DNA of 64,000 bases from CAVTLG01 sp963735495 (GCA_963735495.1 CAVTLG010000014.1:1116001-1180000); one strand, 5' to 3'; shown: positions 8,611 through 18,217, counted from the first letter of the stretch. The notes: generated by a model from the letters alone, not told the origin. Made by a program: numbers and translations.

Positions 8611-8832
8611 TCAGGAAGGCTGCTGATCACACTTATTGACCACCAGGCCATCAAGTGTCTGCTGTGGTGTCGTCGGGCCTGACTGTGGAAGAGGGAGTTG
8701 TGACACTGCGCCCATAATCCGCGCCACCATATCCGCAGGCGGCTCAAACTGTTCCAGTCTACTGAAGAGTTCATCAATTTCGTCAACTGCCTTGTCGTCC
8801 TGTGCTGAAGAAGTCCGCGCTGTATCCTTCAT
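8611..8832 (-). CDS. Small acidic protein encoded after the ECF sigma factor
   Basis: A 73-residue protein, 'MKDTARTSSAQDDKAVDEID', with a helical segment 'LFSRLEQFEPPADMVARIMG'. It starts 115 bases downstream of the sigma factor stop on the same strand, with 'agggac' before the ATG. Position suggests an anti-sigma or sigma-modulating role, but it has no zinc-binding motif and no membrane helix, so it could be the stub of a once longer anti-sigma protein. Confidence 0.5.
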   Translation of the reverse strand: MKDTARTSSAQDDKAVDEIDELFSRLEQFEPPADMVARIMGAVSQLPLPQSGPTTPQQTLDGLVVNKCDQQPS

Positions 8833-8947
8833 ATCTGTCCCTTTTTCTGTTATTCGTGGTACGCTTTGTTACTACTACGAGCAACAGTTGAGTGGGTTTC
8901 ACATTCTCCAGGCTTTCTCATCTCCATGCTGGTTTCAGATGAGAAAC

Positions 8948-9574
8948 CTAAGAAACGGATAGCGTCTGTTCGGGCTTCCAGTGCGTTGTCAGAGCTGTAC
9001 GCAGCAGTGGTCGTGCGCGTTGGAAGTAGGTTTTTGCCGTAGCTTCTGGCATATGTAACGTTCTACCGATCTCTGAAAAGCTCAATTGGCCGGTATAGCG
9101 TAAGAGCACGACCGCGCGAAACTTCGGTGGGAGCGCATCGATGGCTTGTCGCAGTGCCTGTTGCAGGTCATGACGTTCTGCCATTTCATCAGGCTGAGGA
9201 TGAGTATCCGGCATGGTATCCAGGAGAGACAAATCATCTTCATTCTGCGTGGCCTCAAGTTCAGAGAAGTGGATCGTGTGCTTTTTGCGTAGTTCATCCA
9301 GACAGCGGTTGCGTGCTACCTGGAAGAGCCAGGCTTTGAGTGGTTCTTCGGTGCGCAGCGTTGGCATAGAGATATACAGTTGCAGAAAGACCTGCTGTAA
9401 AATATCGCAGGCGGTATCATAGTCGCCCAGGCAATGGCAGATAAAATTGAATAGAGCGCTGTGGTAGCGTTCTACCAGTATTTCAAATGCGCGCTGGTCT
9501 CCGACTAACGTTTGTTGGACCAGTCTGCCGTCAGTAATTTCGGGATGCGTTTTTGTGCGTTCTCGTACTTGCAT
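8948..9574 (-). CDS. ECF-type RNA polymerase sigma factor
   Basis: A 208-residue sigma-70 family protein of the extracytoplasmic-function class. Region 2 is visible as 'AFEILVERYHSALFNFICHC' through 'AWLFQVARNRCLDELRKK', and region 4 as 'ALPPKFRAVVLLRYTGQLSF' followed by 'SEIGRTLHMPEATAKTYFQR'. The start at 9574 is chosen because 'gtgaggg' precedes it; upstream in-frame codons run into the IS border region. It would direct polymerase to a small set of stress or surface genes. A small acidic gene follows at 8832. An ISAzo13 element is inserted about 105 bases upstream and may affect its promoter. Confidence 0.92.
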   Translation of the reverse strand: MQVRERTKTHPEITDGRLVQQTLVGDQRAFEILVERYHSALFNFICHCLGDYDTACDILQQVFLQLYISMPTLRTEEPLKAWLFQVARNRCLDELRKKHTIHFSELEATQNEDDLSLLDTMPDTHPQPDEMAERHDLQQALRQAIDALPPKFRAVVLLRYTGQLSFSEIGRTLHMPEATAKTYFQRARPLLRTALTTHWKPEQTLSVS

Positions 9575-9679
9575 CTGTTCTGCCCTCACTTTCTGTCTTT
9601 CTTTTATCCAGCATAGCCCTTTGCTTTCAGGAATGCAAGCTTTTCCATGCTGAAAAGCTCTACTATAAGAGTACTCTAA

Positions 9680-10977
9680 GGCATTGTCAATAAATAATGT
9701 TAACAAATAGAGGCGGTACGAGGGAGGATGGTATAGTTCCATTCTCCATGAAACAGATCTGGTTGAAGGGACAGAGCAGCCATCTCTTCGTCGGACACCT
9801 TAAGACCTGTCGGATACGTGTTGGTATCGAGTTGGCACTGCACGGTGAGTCCTGCTTCGGTCGTAGTTGCAGCGATCAACTTGAGGATCACGGCATAGCT
9901 GACCAGCGGCTTGCCCCGCCAATTCTCGCTGATCCAGGCAAACAGGCGATGCTCAATTTTGTTCCATTTGCTGGTTCCCGGAGGAAAATGGCAGACGCTG
10001 ATGCAGAGACCAATCTCATCGGCCAATTGCTGGAGTTCCCATTTCCACAAGCGCACGCGCGACCCGTTACTTCCCCCACCATCCGCCGTGATGAGCAAGC
10101 GTTTGGCACGAGGATACTGCTGCTTTCCCACAGTGTTCCACCAGCGTCGAATGCTTTCCACCGCGAAGGCTGCTGTATCATGATCGATGCCCACATTGAC
10201 CCAGCCGCTGTTCTGTCCCTGGTCGTAGATACCGTAGGGCGTCACCCGACCCAACTCCTTGAGAGGAAAGTCATACACGCGCACTTGCTCCGGCTCGCCT
10301 TCGGGACGCCATTCACGCCCGCCATTCTTAAAATCGCCGACCAATTCTTTTTTCTTCGCGTCCACGGAAAGAACAGGCTCCCCTGCTGCCAGAGACGCCT
10401 TGGCCTGTGCATTGATGTGCTCAAACTGGGCATTGCGATCCGGGTGCGTTCCCCCCTCCAGGGTCTTGCGGTTCGCTTGCAAGCTATAGCCCAGCTCGTA
10501 CAGGAGTTGGCTGACAAGCTCATGGGAAATCTGGTGACCCTGCTGGCTGAGTTCCTTGGCCAACTTGCGCACGCTCTTGCTGGTCCAGCGCAACGGCGAC
10601 TCCGGGTCTCCCCGCGTCACTGGCTCCACCAAGCGTTCCAGTTCGACGCCGAGTTGTGGGTCTTTCTCCACCAGTTTCTTGCGTCCTCCCCCTTTCTTGC
10701 GAATGCGCCCCTCGCTGGTGGGTTCCTCCTCTTGCAGTTCCTTGATCCCTTGGCTGATGACCTGTCGCGACAGCCCCGTCGCCCGTGACACCGCCGAGAT
10801 CCCTCCCCTTCCTATCGTCATGGCCTCGCTCGCCGCGACCAGCCGTCGCGTCCGTTCATTGAGGGCCAGAGCCACTCGCTCATATCGTTGCTTGATCGCT
10901 GCTTCTCTTTCTGCTTTCATGCCTCACAGGGTATCACATTCTTCCTTGCTTTGCAAATGTTATTTATTGACGAGTCC
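9680..10977 (-). mobile_element. ISAzo13-family insertion sequence, apparently complete
   Basis: A 1298-base element with imperfect terminal inverted repeats: 9680-9707 and 10950-10977 share the core 'gtcaataaataa' in opposite orientation, and both outer ends begin GG. The trinucleotide TAA flanks both sides (9677-9679 and 10978-10980), consistent with a target duplication. One full-length transposase gene fills the element. Intact ends and an intact gene suggest recent activity. Confidence 0.85.
9700..10920 (-). CDS. ISAzo13-family transposase
   Basis: A 406-residue DDE transposase. The N-terminal HTH part has 'GGISAVSRATGLSRQVISQG'. The catalytic core shows 'VLSVDAKKKELVGDF', 'LLITADGGGSNGSR' and 'GTSKWNKIEHRLFAWI', which supply the D, D and E residues. 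Length is normal for the family and there is no frameshift. It moves the surrounding IS by cutting and joining its ends. It contains a long antisense frame on the other strand that is not a gene. Confidence 0.93.
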   Translation of the reverse strand: MKAEREAAIKQRYERVALALNERTRRLVAASEAMTIGRGGISAVSRATGLSRQVISQGIKELQEEEPTSEGRIRKKGGGRKKLVEKDPQLGVELERLVEPVTRGDPESPLRWTSKSVRKLAKELSQQGHQISHELVSQLLYELGYSLQANRKTLEGGTHPDRNAQFEHINAQAKASLAAGEPVLSVDAKKKELVGDFKNGGREWRPEGEPEQVRVYDFPLKELGRVTPYGIYDQGQNSGWVNVGIDHDTAAFAVESIRRWWNTVGKQQYPRAKRLLITADGGGSNGSRVRLWKWELQQLADEIGLCISVCHFPPGTSKWNKIEHRLFAWISENWRGKPLVSYAVILKLIAATTTEAGLTVQCQLDTNTYPTGLKVSDEEMAALSLQPDLFHGEWNYTILPRTASIC

Positions 10978-10980
10978 TAA

Positions 10981-11246
10981 GCAGAAATTTAGCAGATTAG
11001 TGCTACCTTGGACGGACTGCGAGCAGGCGCGAGGAAACACGCTGTCCTCGTTCTATTTAGTGTGGGAAGGCGACATTCCCTGTTTCGTCCTGCTGCACTG
11101 CGGCAACTGGTAGCCAATTCTGTCGGAAGGGCCAGGAAACTTGCGCGAAGTTCGTAAAATGAGTACAATTTACCCATAGTGTTGGGGATAGCTATTCATT
11201 GGCTAATGCAGATATTGCATACTAGCGTTCCATAAATGGTGCGATA
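10981..11246. other. Intergenic, no gene seen
   Basis: About 266 bases between the IS and the next gene. No open frame of note. The IS seems to have landed in a region upstream of the sigma factor, and the original continuation of that region is the DNA starting 'gcagaaattt'. Confidence 0.5.
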
Positions 11247-12122
11247 TTGAGTACACTTCTACCCAGACAGAACACGCCGATCTCTTCGCAGCCCTCGCGT
11301 GATGCGACGCCGCGTCGGCTGATCGTGACTGCTGGCGTGGTTGCTTTTGCCATACGGGACTGGTCGCTCTGGGTGCTGCTGCGTTCAGGTCCGTGGGGAC
11401 CGCCGATGCGGCTGGTACTGGGCCGTGAGTCTGTTACCGATTCGGTAGAGCGTACGCTTGAGGCTGTGTTACTGTGGTCTACGGCGGCTACGTTGCTCCA
11501 ACTGAAAGCGGGCTGGCAGGAGCAGCAGGTGCAGGTATGGGGAAGCGAGGAACAGGGGATGTCTGTTTCTCTGATGCATAGTATCCTGTTGCGGGCCAAT
11601 CGGGATGAATTGCGGCCCAACCTGCATCGACAGCCCATACCCAGCTTGCATGTCTCGTGGGTTCCGGTGGCGGAGATTGAGTCTGGGCAGCGCGCCGTTG
11701 ATCAGAATGTGCTGCCGGGCATACTCTCGGCGTTGCATACATTGCGTGGGCATGTGCAGCGTGAGCCAGAGGTTATTCTGCGCTATCTGGCGGATATGGG
11801 CAATATGAGCCGCGTGGAGTCCGAGGCGAATTGGTGGCAAAAGGAAAATGATCGTGCCCAGCCGTCACAGATGAGCAAGGATACGTTGCCACTCAGCGTG
11901 GTGAAAGAGCCGGTCACCGGCGATGGCGTGTTGACGCTAGCCGAGGCGGCGTTACTCTATCGCGCATTTTTCCCGTCCGATGAACAGGTAGATCTCTCGA
12001 ACTTGCGGCGGCGCTTCCTCTCCACAAATCGGCTGGAGGCTATCGACGAGGATCGTCCTGTGCGTGGTCGCGAAGTGGAGTGGCGACGGGTGAGCCGCGC
12101 CTATCGCTATCTCGCGCAGTGA
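11247..12122 (+). CDS. NrtR-like protein with degenerate Nudix domain and winged helix
   Basis: A 291-residue protein, best read as a Nudix-fold domain fused to a C-terminal winged helix. The N-terminal part 'LIVTAGVVAFAIRDWSLWVL' resembles the first strands of NrtR-type Nudix proteins. The typical catalytic Nudix box (GX5EX7REUXEEXGU) is not present, so it is probably a sensor and not an enzyme. The C-terminal part 'LTLAEAALLYRAFF' and 'LSNLRRRFLSTNRLEAI' matches the winged-helix segment of that family. The start is TTG 11247, which is weak; the true start may differ. The call rests on motif resemblance only. Confidence 0.45.
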   Translation: MSTLLPRQNTPISSQPSRDATPRRLIVTAGVVAFAIRDWSLWVLLRSGPWGPPMRLVLGRESVTDSVERTLEAVLLWSTAATLLQLKAGWQEQQVQVWGSEEQGMSVSLMHSILLRANRDELRPNLHRQPIPSLHVSWVPVAEIESGQRAVDQNVLPGILSALHTLRGHVQREPEVILRYLADMGNMSRVESEANWWQKENDRAQPSQMSKDTLPLSVVKEPVTGDGVLTLAEAALLYRAFFPSDEQVDLSNLRRRFLSTNRLEAIDEDRPVRGREVEWRRVSRAYRYLAQ

Positions 12123-12127
12123 AGTAA

Positions 12128-12162
12128 CCCTTACGGTGTCGCAACCTGGACAGCCGTAAGGG
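12128..12162 (+). terminator. Hairpin after the NrtR-like gene
   Basis: The arms 'cccttacgg' (12128-12136) and 'ccgtaaggg' (12154-12162) are perfect, with an inner tgtc/gaca extension. It begins 6 bases after the stop codon. There is only a weak T-run after it, so termination may be imperfect. Confidence 0.55.
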
Positions 12163-12364
12163 ATCAATACTTTCAATATGCAAAGATCAACACAGATTAT
12201 ATGCGCAAGAGATTACTGTGCAAAAAAAGAACCCTCTGACGCACTTTCCCATCCCTTTGGACCTTTAAAGGATACTATTTTGATGCAGAGACTTTCTTCA
12301 TCGCAGTCGCATGTGATATGATAGAACAGTATACTTATGCCCACTATAATTGGGAGGGGAAGGC

Positions 12365-12907
12365 ATGGCGAAGGTTACTACTGGCACGGGCGATACTGGT
12401 TATACCGGCTTACTGGGTGAGCAGCGTGTCCCCAAGTATGATCCACGTCCTGATACTTTTGGGACGGTGGATGAGGCTACCTCTGCGCTGGGATTGGCGC
12501 GTGCGGTTGCGCAGGACCACAAAGTAAAGGCTATTCTGTTGCATATGCAGCAGGAGCTGTATTTGCTGATGGGCGAACTGGCGACGCCAGCCGAGCACTA
12601 TGCACAGATGGGACTGCGCATAACCGCAGAACATGTACAATGGTTAGAGCAGGTAGAAGAAGAATTAAAACAAGAGGTTGAGATTCCCAATAAGTTTGTT
12701 ATTCCCGGCGATACGCTGGATGGCGCGGCACTGGATCTGGCGCGCACAATTATTCGCCGTGCAGAACGCATGGCCGCCAGATTACTGCATGAGCAAGTCA
12801 TTCAGAACGTCGAGGTCGTACGCTATCTTAATCGCCTCTCCGATGTTGTCTTCATCCTCGCTCGTTCTATCGAAGTAAAATCCTCGCTGGCACAACGGCC
12901 CGAGTAA
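12365..12907 (+). CDS. Cob(I)yrinic acid a,c-diamide adenosyltransferase (PduO/MMAB type)
   Basis: A 180-residue enzyme that transfers adenosyl from ATP to cob(I)alamin, giving coenzyme B12. The N-terminal ATP-binding motif reads 'TGTGDTGYTGLLGEQRVPK' and the following 'GTVDEATSALGLA' corresponds to the family's 'GTVDELNSxLG'. The active-site helix 'LARTIIRRAERMAARLL' keeps the R-xx-RR-x-ER pattern. ATG 12365 follows 'gggagggg' 5 bases upstream; the TTG at 12350 lies before the site and is rejected. It stands alone here, without other cobalamin genes, so it likely serves scavenged or separately made B12. Confidence 0.92.
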   Translation: MAKVTTGTGDTGYTGLLGEQRVPKYDPRPDTFGTVDEATSALGLARAVAQDHKVKAILLHMQQELYLLMGELATPAEHYAQMGLRITAEHVQWLEQVEEELKQEVEIPNKFVIPGDTLDGAALDLARTIIRRAERMAARLLHEQVIQNVEVVRYLNRLSDVVFILARSIEVKSSLAQRPE

Positions 12908-12932
12908 CAGAAATGCTCCAGAGGAAAAGTCA

Positions 12933-15900
12933 TTGATTGTCCTGCATGCTATTTGGGATGATGCGCTCTCTCATACACTACACATCTGGGCGGAAGCATC
13001 AGATGCTGCCGCGAGTGCAACTGGACGCAGTAAAAAGGCGACTGGCGCAGAAAAAGCACGACCGCATCCCTACGCGCTCCCTCCTGCTACGCTACAAGAG
13101 GCAGTTGGTGATCTCGTGGGGAGTTTGCTGGTCAAGAGCGCTCAGAGCGAGACGTTGTCCCTGCGTTTGCCTTCAACCACGAAGGGACCTCTCTCTTCGC
13201 CCGAACTGCTGTCTGAAGCAAGTAGTGATGGGCAGGGTGCGGAGTTGAAATGGTGGGAGGTTCCGACGCTGGGGCTCGCGGCAAGCCAGGCTCTGGACTT
13301 TTTGCTGGCTCTGCCCCTGGAAGCGCCCCATGCTGTAGCGTTTGGCAGTTCGCTGCGCTTCTGGAGTACCGTCGCGCAGTTTGCGTTTGAATTGATTATG
13401 CGGCAATGCTTTATGCCGACGTTGCACGAGAGCCAGCGTGGGAGCATGACCACGGCCACTGCCAGTTGGGAAGTAGTGCTGTCGCCAGAAGATAACGGGC
13501 GTGTGCAACGGCTGGTGCAAGTGATGCCGCCGGTCTGTTGGTCCTACATCTCAGCTGGTGCGAAGCCATTTTCGCTCTTGCAGGACATGCTGTGTCATTT
13601 TCTCAATCAGGTCACGGATGCCTTTGTGCGTGAAAGTTTTGCTTCAGGGTCACTCTTGCCCACGACGCGGCGGACCAGTCAGACAGCCGTGCCGAGTATG
13701 CCTGAGCAATGGTTACGCACACTGACTGCTGCTGACGCGACGTTGTCTGTCTCCCATGATCAACTCGCCAATTTTTCGCCCAAACTGCACAACTGGCTGG
13801 ATCAGCTTCAGCCCAGCGCGACGGAATCCCCTTTTCGCACCTGCTTCAAGCTAGAGCCGCCGGACCAGGAACAAGAGGATACGACGACCTGGCATATCAG
13901 CTTTTATTTGCAGGCCAACGACGATCTCAGCCTGCTTATTCCTGCTGAGAGGGTATGGCAGGAGCGCTCAGGCACATTGACCTTCCTCAAGCGCAAATTT
14001 GAGAATCCGCAGGAGCGTCTGCTGGCCGATCTAGGCAAGGCCACGCGTTTGTACCCACTCATCGACGAAAGCTTGAAGAGCGCGCATCCACAGTCATTGG
14101 CTGTGGATACTGAGCAAGCGTACCTCTTTCTACGCGAGACGGCCCCATTGTTAGAGGCAAGCGGCTTTGGCGTACTTGTGCCACCGTGGTGGCAAAAAAG
14201 CAGCGCCCGTATCGGCGTCAAACTAAGGGTGCAGCCAAAGGCAGCGGAGACGAGCCTGGGCCTGATGGGCCTGAACAGTATCGTAGATTACAACTGGAAT
14301 ATCGCTATCGGCGATTCGTCGCTCAGCTTAAGAGAATTCGAGCAACTTGTGCACCTGAAGCAGCCGCTTGTCAATGTGCGGGGTCAGTGGGTCGAATTGC
14401 GCTCGGACGAGATCGAAAAGGCCATTGCTTTTTTCCAGAAGAAGCAAGCGAAGAGAGATATGACGTTGGGTGAGGCATTGCGCGTAGGGCTGGGCCAGGA
14501 ACAGTCGGATCTTGGCTTACCGGTGGTTGGCATGGAGGCCGAGGGATGGATTCAGGACGCACTTGATAGGTTAAGTCAGCGTGTGCAGTTGTCTCCGATA
14601 GAAGCCCCGCTCGCCTTCCAGGGCAAACTGCGTCCCTATCAATTGAAGGGCGTCTCGTGGATGGTGTTTTTGAAGCAATTCGGCTTTGGGAGCTGTTTAG
14701 CAGACGATATGGGTTTAGGTAAAACGGCAGAGCTCATCGCACTTTTGCTGCATGACCGTCATAATCAACAGGATACACCATCTGTCAACCCGACGCTTGT
14801 CATCTGTCCTATGTCCATTGTCGGCAACTGGCAACGAGAAGTCCAGCGCTTTGCGCCGTCGCTGGCGGTGATGGTTCATCATGGTATGGAGCGACTCTCA
14901 GGGCCAGCCTTTGTAGAAGAGGCGCTGAAGCATGACGTAATCATCACCACCTATGCCCTGGCGCTGCGCGATAAAGAACACCTCGCGTCGGTCGAGTGGG
15001 GCAATGTCGTGATTGACGAGGCGCAAAATATCAAAAACGAGAGCGCCAAGCAGACGCAGGCCATTAAAAGTCTCAGTGCTGCTCATCGGATTGCGCTCAC
15101 GGGCACGCCGGTTGAGAATCGGCTCTCCGAGCTGTGGTCGATCATGGAATTTCTCAATCCTGGCTATCTAGGATCGGCCACTGATTTCCGCAAGAGCTTT
15201 GCCCTGCCCATTGAGCGCTATCGCAATGCGGATCGCGCGGCCACGCTCAAAAATCTCATCCAGCCCTTTGTCTTGCGCCGGTTGAAGACGGATAAAGAGA
15301 TCATCCAGGACCTACCGGACAAGATGGAGATGAAGGTCTTCTGTAACCTCACGCAGGAGCAGGCGTCCTTGTACGAGGCCGTGGTGAAGGAGATGCTGGA
15401 AAAGATTGAGCAGGCCGAGCCAATGCAGCGCCGTGGACTGATCCTGGCGACGTTGATGAAGCTCAAGCAGATCTGTAACCATCCCGCGCAATTTATGAGC
15501 GATGGGAGTAGCTTGCCACGCCGTTCAGGCAAGCTGGCGCGTCTGGAAGAGATGCTCGAAGAAGTGCTGGCCGAGGGCGATAAAGCTCTGATCTTTACGC
15601 AATTTGCGGAAATGGGTGGCATGTTGCGACACTATTTGCAGGAGACATTAGGCTTTGAAACGCTTTTCCTGCATGGCGGCACGGTGAAAAAGCAGCGTGA
15701 TATACTGGTACAGCGCTTCCAGGAAGAGAAACGTGGGGCGCAACTGTTTATCCTCTCGCTCAAAGCGGGCGGCGTTGGTCTTAACCTGACCGCAGCCAAC
15801 CACGTGTTTCACTTTGACCGCTGGTGGAATCCGGCGGTTGAGAATCAGGCCACAGACAGAGCGTTCCGTATCGGCCAGCAGAAGAATGTCCAGGTGCACA

Positions 15901-16067
15901 AGTTTGTCTGTGTTGGCACGTTAGAAGAGCGTATCGATTACATGATCGAGCAGAAAAAAGAGCTGGCCGAGAACATCGTCGGCAGTGGCGAGAGCTGGCT
16001 GACCGAGATGTCTACCTCCCAGCTCAAAGAACTGTTCGCATTGAGTCGCGAGGCGATAGGAGAATAG
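12933..16067 (+). CDS. SNF2-family DNA/RNA helicase
   Basis: A 1044-residue protein with a family-specific N-terminal half and a SNF2 ATPase C-terminal half. The motifs are in order: Walker A 'DDMGLGKTAELIALLL', 'LVICPMSIVGNWQREVQRF', DEAQ box 'VIDEAQNIKNESAKQ', 'ALTGTPVENRLSELWSIMEF', and, in the helicase C domain, 'LSLKAGGVGLNLTAANHVFH' and 'QATDRAFRIGQ'. It starts with TTG, preceded by 'agaggaaaag'. The stop is 2 bases from the start of a SWIM zinc-finger gene, a pairing seen in many bacteria. The pair is thought to remodel protein-nucleic acid complexes, but the substrate is unknown. Confidence 0.93.
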   Translation: MIVLHAIWDDALSHTLHIWAEASDAAASATGRSKKATGAEKARPHPYALPPATLQEAVGDLVGSLLVKSAQSETLSLRLPSTTKGPLSSPELLSEASSDGQGAELKWWEVPTLGLAASQALDFLLALPLEAPHAVAFGSSLRFWSTVAQFAFELIMRQCFMPTLHESQRGSMTTATASWEVVLSPEDNGRVQRLVQVMPPVCWSYISAGAKPFSLLQDMLCHFLNQVTDAFVRESFASGSLLPTTRRTSQTAVPSMPEQWLRTLTAADATLSVSHDQLANFSPKLHNWLDQLQPSATESPFRTCFKLEPPDQEQEDTTTWHISFYLQANDDLSLLIPAERVWQERSGTLTFLKRKFENPQERLLADLGKATRLYPLIDESLKSAHPQSLAVDTEQAYLFLRETAPLLEASGFGVLVPPWWQKSSARIGVKLRVQPKAAETSLGLMGLNSIVDYNWNIAIGDSSLSLREFEQLVHLKQPLVNVRGQWVELRSDEIEKAIAFFQKKQAKRDMTLGEALRVGLGQEQSDLGLPVVGMEAEGWIQDALDRLSQRVQLSPIEAPLAFQGKLRPYQLKGVSWMVFLKQFGFGSCLADDMGLGKTAELIALLLHDRHNQQDTPSVNPTLVICPMSIVGNWQREVQRFAPSLAVMVHHGMERLSGPAFVEEALKHDVIITTYALALRDKEHLASVEWGNVVIDEAQNIKNESAKQTQAIKSLSAAHRIALTGTPVENRLSELWSIMEFLNPGYLGSATDFRKSFALPIERYRNADRAATLKNLIQPFVLRRLKTDKEIIQDLPDKMEMKVFCNLTQEQASLYEAVVKEMLEKIEQAEPMQRRGLILATLMKLKQICNHPAQFMSDGSSLPRRSGKLARLEEMLEEVLAEGDKALIFTQFAEMGGMLRHYLQETLGFETLFLHGGTVKKQRDILVQRFQEEKRGAQLFILSLKAGGVGLNLTAANHVFHFDRWWNPAVENQATDRAFRIGQQKNVQVHKFVCVGTLEERIDYMIEQKKELAENIVGSGESWLTEMSTSQLKELFALSREAIGE

Positions 16068-16069
16068 CC

Positions 16070-16993
16070 ATGGGTTACTGGCGTGGCAGCGATGACTGGG
16101 ATTACTATTCTGAGAGTAGGCCAAGACGCGTCGAAGGTGGCCTGAAGACGAAAAAGGAGCGCGGCGCGATAGGTGAAACCTGGTGGTCGAAGCGCTGGCT
16201 GCACGTGCTGGAGTCATTTGGCATGGGCACACGGCTGGCGCGAGGTCGATCTTATGCGCGCGAGGGGCAGGTACTCTCGATTGATGTCCAGCCGGGTGTG
16301 GTCAAAGCGAAAGTGCAGGGATCGCGCAGTCAGCCCTATAAAATTGAGATCCATTTGCAGCCGCTCTCACCAGCCGAGTGGGATCAGGTGACGGAGGCTA
16401 TGGCCTCGCAGGCCATCTTCGCGGCAAAGTTGCTGGCCGGCGAGATGCCCACAAACATCGAGGATGCCTTTGGCGCGGTCAACCTCTCGCTCTTCCCCAC
16501 ACTGGAGAAAGATCTCCAAACAACGTGCAACTGTCCCGATTGGGCCAATCCTTGCAAGCATATCGCCGCCGTGTATTATATCCTGGCGGAAAGCTTCGAC
16601 GAAGATCCCTTCTTGCTCTTCAAGCTCCGTGGTCGCAGCAAAGAGCAGATCATCGCAGTGCTACGACAGAAGCGCGCGGCTACGTTGCCCTCCGAACACT
16701 CGTCCTCGTCGGCTGAGGATGGCGCGAGTGCGGCTGAGCAGCGACTTATACGCCTTGAGGACCAGTTGAGCACGTTCTGGCAGGCGGGTGAGGCATTGGA
16801 TGCCTTCGCGGTGAACCCGCATAATCCAGAAGTTGACAAGGCCGTCCTCAAGAGACTGGGCGAAGCGCCTTTTGCGGTCGGACGACAGAATATCGGCCAA
16901 CTGCTCTCGACGGCCTATGACGTCGTGCACGAGGCCGCGCAACGCAAAACCGCAGCATTGCAGGTTGCAGGCGATCAGCAGCGTCCAGAGTAA
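16070..16993 (+). CDS. SWIM zinc-finger protein
   Basis: A 307-residue protein with the SWIM metal-binding motif C-x-C-x(n)-C-x-H in 'TTCNCPDWANPCKHIAAVYY' near the middle. The N-terminus 'SDDWDYYSESRPRRVEGGLK' and the later 'GETWWSKRWLHVLESF' are typical of the bacterial SWIM partner of SNF2 helicases. It starts 2 bases after the helicase stop, so they are translationally linked. It probably gives nucleic-acid or partner binding to the helicase. Confidence 0.9.
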   Translation: MGYWRGSDDWDYYSESRPRRVEGGLKTKKERGAIGETWWSKRWLHVLESFGMGTRLARGRSYAREGQVLSIDVQPGVVKAKVQGSRSQPYKIEIHLQPLSPAEWDQVTEAMASQAIFAAKLLAGEMPTNIEDAFGAVNLSLFPTLEKDLQTTCNCPDWANPCKHIAAVYYILAESFDEDPFLLFKLRGRSKEQIIAVLRQKRAATLPSEHSSSSAEDGASAAEQRLIRLEDQLSTFWQAGEALDAFAVNPHNPEVDKAVLKRLGEAPFAVGRQNIGQLLSTAYDVVHEAAQRKTAALQVAGDQQRPE

Positions 16994-17069
16994 ATGCATG
17001 TGCATCGATGACACAGGTGTATTGCTCGCTCTCCCTGAAACTTTAGCCCTGTGCCCCTCCCTGATCAGC

Positions 17070-17981
17070 TCATGCAGCTACGGCCTGGGCGGCGAATGCA
17101 TGCAGGACGGACTGTGCGCCGGCAGCAATAATATCAGCTTTGAAGATCAGGATATAGCGGGCGCGCTGCTGCATCCCGGTATTGAGGTCTTCGGCCAGCG
17201 TGTCGCCTGACTGTGCTGTGCTATCGCGTTGCTCACTGACGACGAAAGGTACCTGCAGCCAGCGTGATTTGAGTACCTGTCCTTTAACCATGCCGTTGTT
17301 TTGCAGGCCAATGCCCGCCTGCACTGCGTAGTTGAGGATCACCATCTGGTTATAGCCAGGTGTTCCACCGATAAACGTGGCATCAGGCATGACTGTCATC
17401 GGTGTGCGTTGGAAGGCTTGATCATAAGAGTTCATCATATGTAGTACAGTGGTGTGCCAGATCGGGTCAGTATAGCCAATTGACTGCCATAGGTGAAGCT
17501 TATGGGGATTATCGTTGCGCGTGTCCACCTTTGGTTCCCCGCCATCGCCGATGGCCATCTGCACGAGGGCTACTGCCGGATTGCCGTCATAGTGCTGTGC
17601 AAAGGCTTTGACCAGGTTATCGTAATGTGCCAGGAAGATGGGATTCCAATATTGGGGCAGCACTGCGCCATCTAGCTCTGTTACCGACTTTACTCCCAGG
17701 TCGTAGACCCACTGCGGCGTGCCGTGCTGACTCCAGGGCTTATCCCAGGATCTCCAGCCTGCCGTCACCAGGCGTAGCATGACCTTCTTACCTCGCGCCT
17801 GCCATGGCTGTATAGCCTGGTCGATGATATGCCACTGATACTGTCCTGGTTGCGGCTCAATTTGTGACCAGTAGTAGACCAGGTTGATCCCTGCCAGGTC
17901 CGGGTTATCGGCGAGGTCTGCACTATTGCCACCATCAAACAAAAAGATGCCACGGAAATTGGGGTTTCTGGTTATGTTCAT
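17070..17981 (-). CDS. Glycoside-hydrolase-like TIM-barrel protein
   Basis: A 303-residue protein with glycosidase features: 'GINLVYYWSQIEPQPGQYQW' and 'IQPWQARGKKVMLRL' correspond to early strands of beta-galactosidase/GH42-like barrels. No signal peptide is evident, so it may be cytoplasmic or miss a leader. ATG 17981 is chosen because 'aggag' lies 11 bases upstream; the longer frame starts at an ATT. A catalytic acid pair could not be assigned with certainty; 'VQMAIGDGGEPKVDTR' is a candidate for one. It converges with the SWIM gene. The substrate is unknown. Confidence 0.6.
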   Translation of the reverse strand: MNITRNPNFRGIFLFDGGNSADLADNPDLAGINLVYYWSQIEPQPGQYQWHIIDQAIQPWQARGKKVMLRLVTAGWRSWDKPWSQHGTPQWVYDLGVKSVTELDGAVLPQYWNPIFLAHYDNLVKAFAQHYDGNPAVALVQMAIGDGGEPKVDTRNDNPHKLHLWQSIGYTDPIWHTTVLHMMNSYDQAFQRTPMTVMPDATFIGGTPGYNQMVILNYAVQAGIGLQNNGMVKGQVLKSRWLQVPFVVSEQRDSTAQSGDTLAEDLNTGMQQRARYILIFKADIIAAGAQSVLHAFAAQAVAA

Positions 17982-18155
17982 CGTGTATCTTGCTCCTGAT
18001 ATCTTCTGTGTGGGACGAAAACGGGCCAATCCATGCCTTGAGAATGGTGATTCAACTGAGGAGAGAACTTCATCACAAACATCCTTCGATGTTTCTTTTC
18101 TTTTTGCGGAGCAACAATACGGTACTGAAGAATTTTTCGTCGTCTAAATAGGCAA

Positions 18156-18190
18156 TCTCAGGCTGCCAGCGTTATCCAGGCAGCCTGAGA
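18156..18190. terminator. Strong hairpin downstream of the methyltransferase gene
   Basis: Twelve-base perfect arms 'tctcaggctgcc' (18156-18167) and 'ggcagcctgaga' (18179-18190) with an 11-base loop. It lies just past the methyltransferase stop on the minus strand. Neither side has a T-run directly after the stem. It may be a terminator or an RNA-stabilising hairpin. Confidence 0.6.
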
Positions 18191-18217
18191 CAGGGATTTG
18201 AATGTCTGCTTTTTTAT

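Noticed and set aside
9697..10788. A 363-codon plus-strand frame inside the IS
   Set aside because: It is the antisense shadow of the ISAzo13 transposase, whose catalytic motifs are clear on the minus strand.
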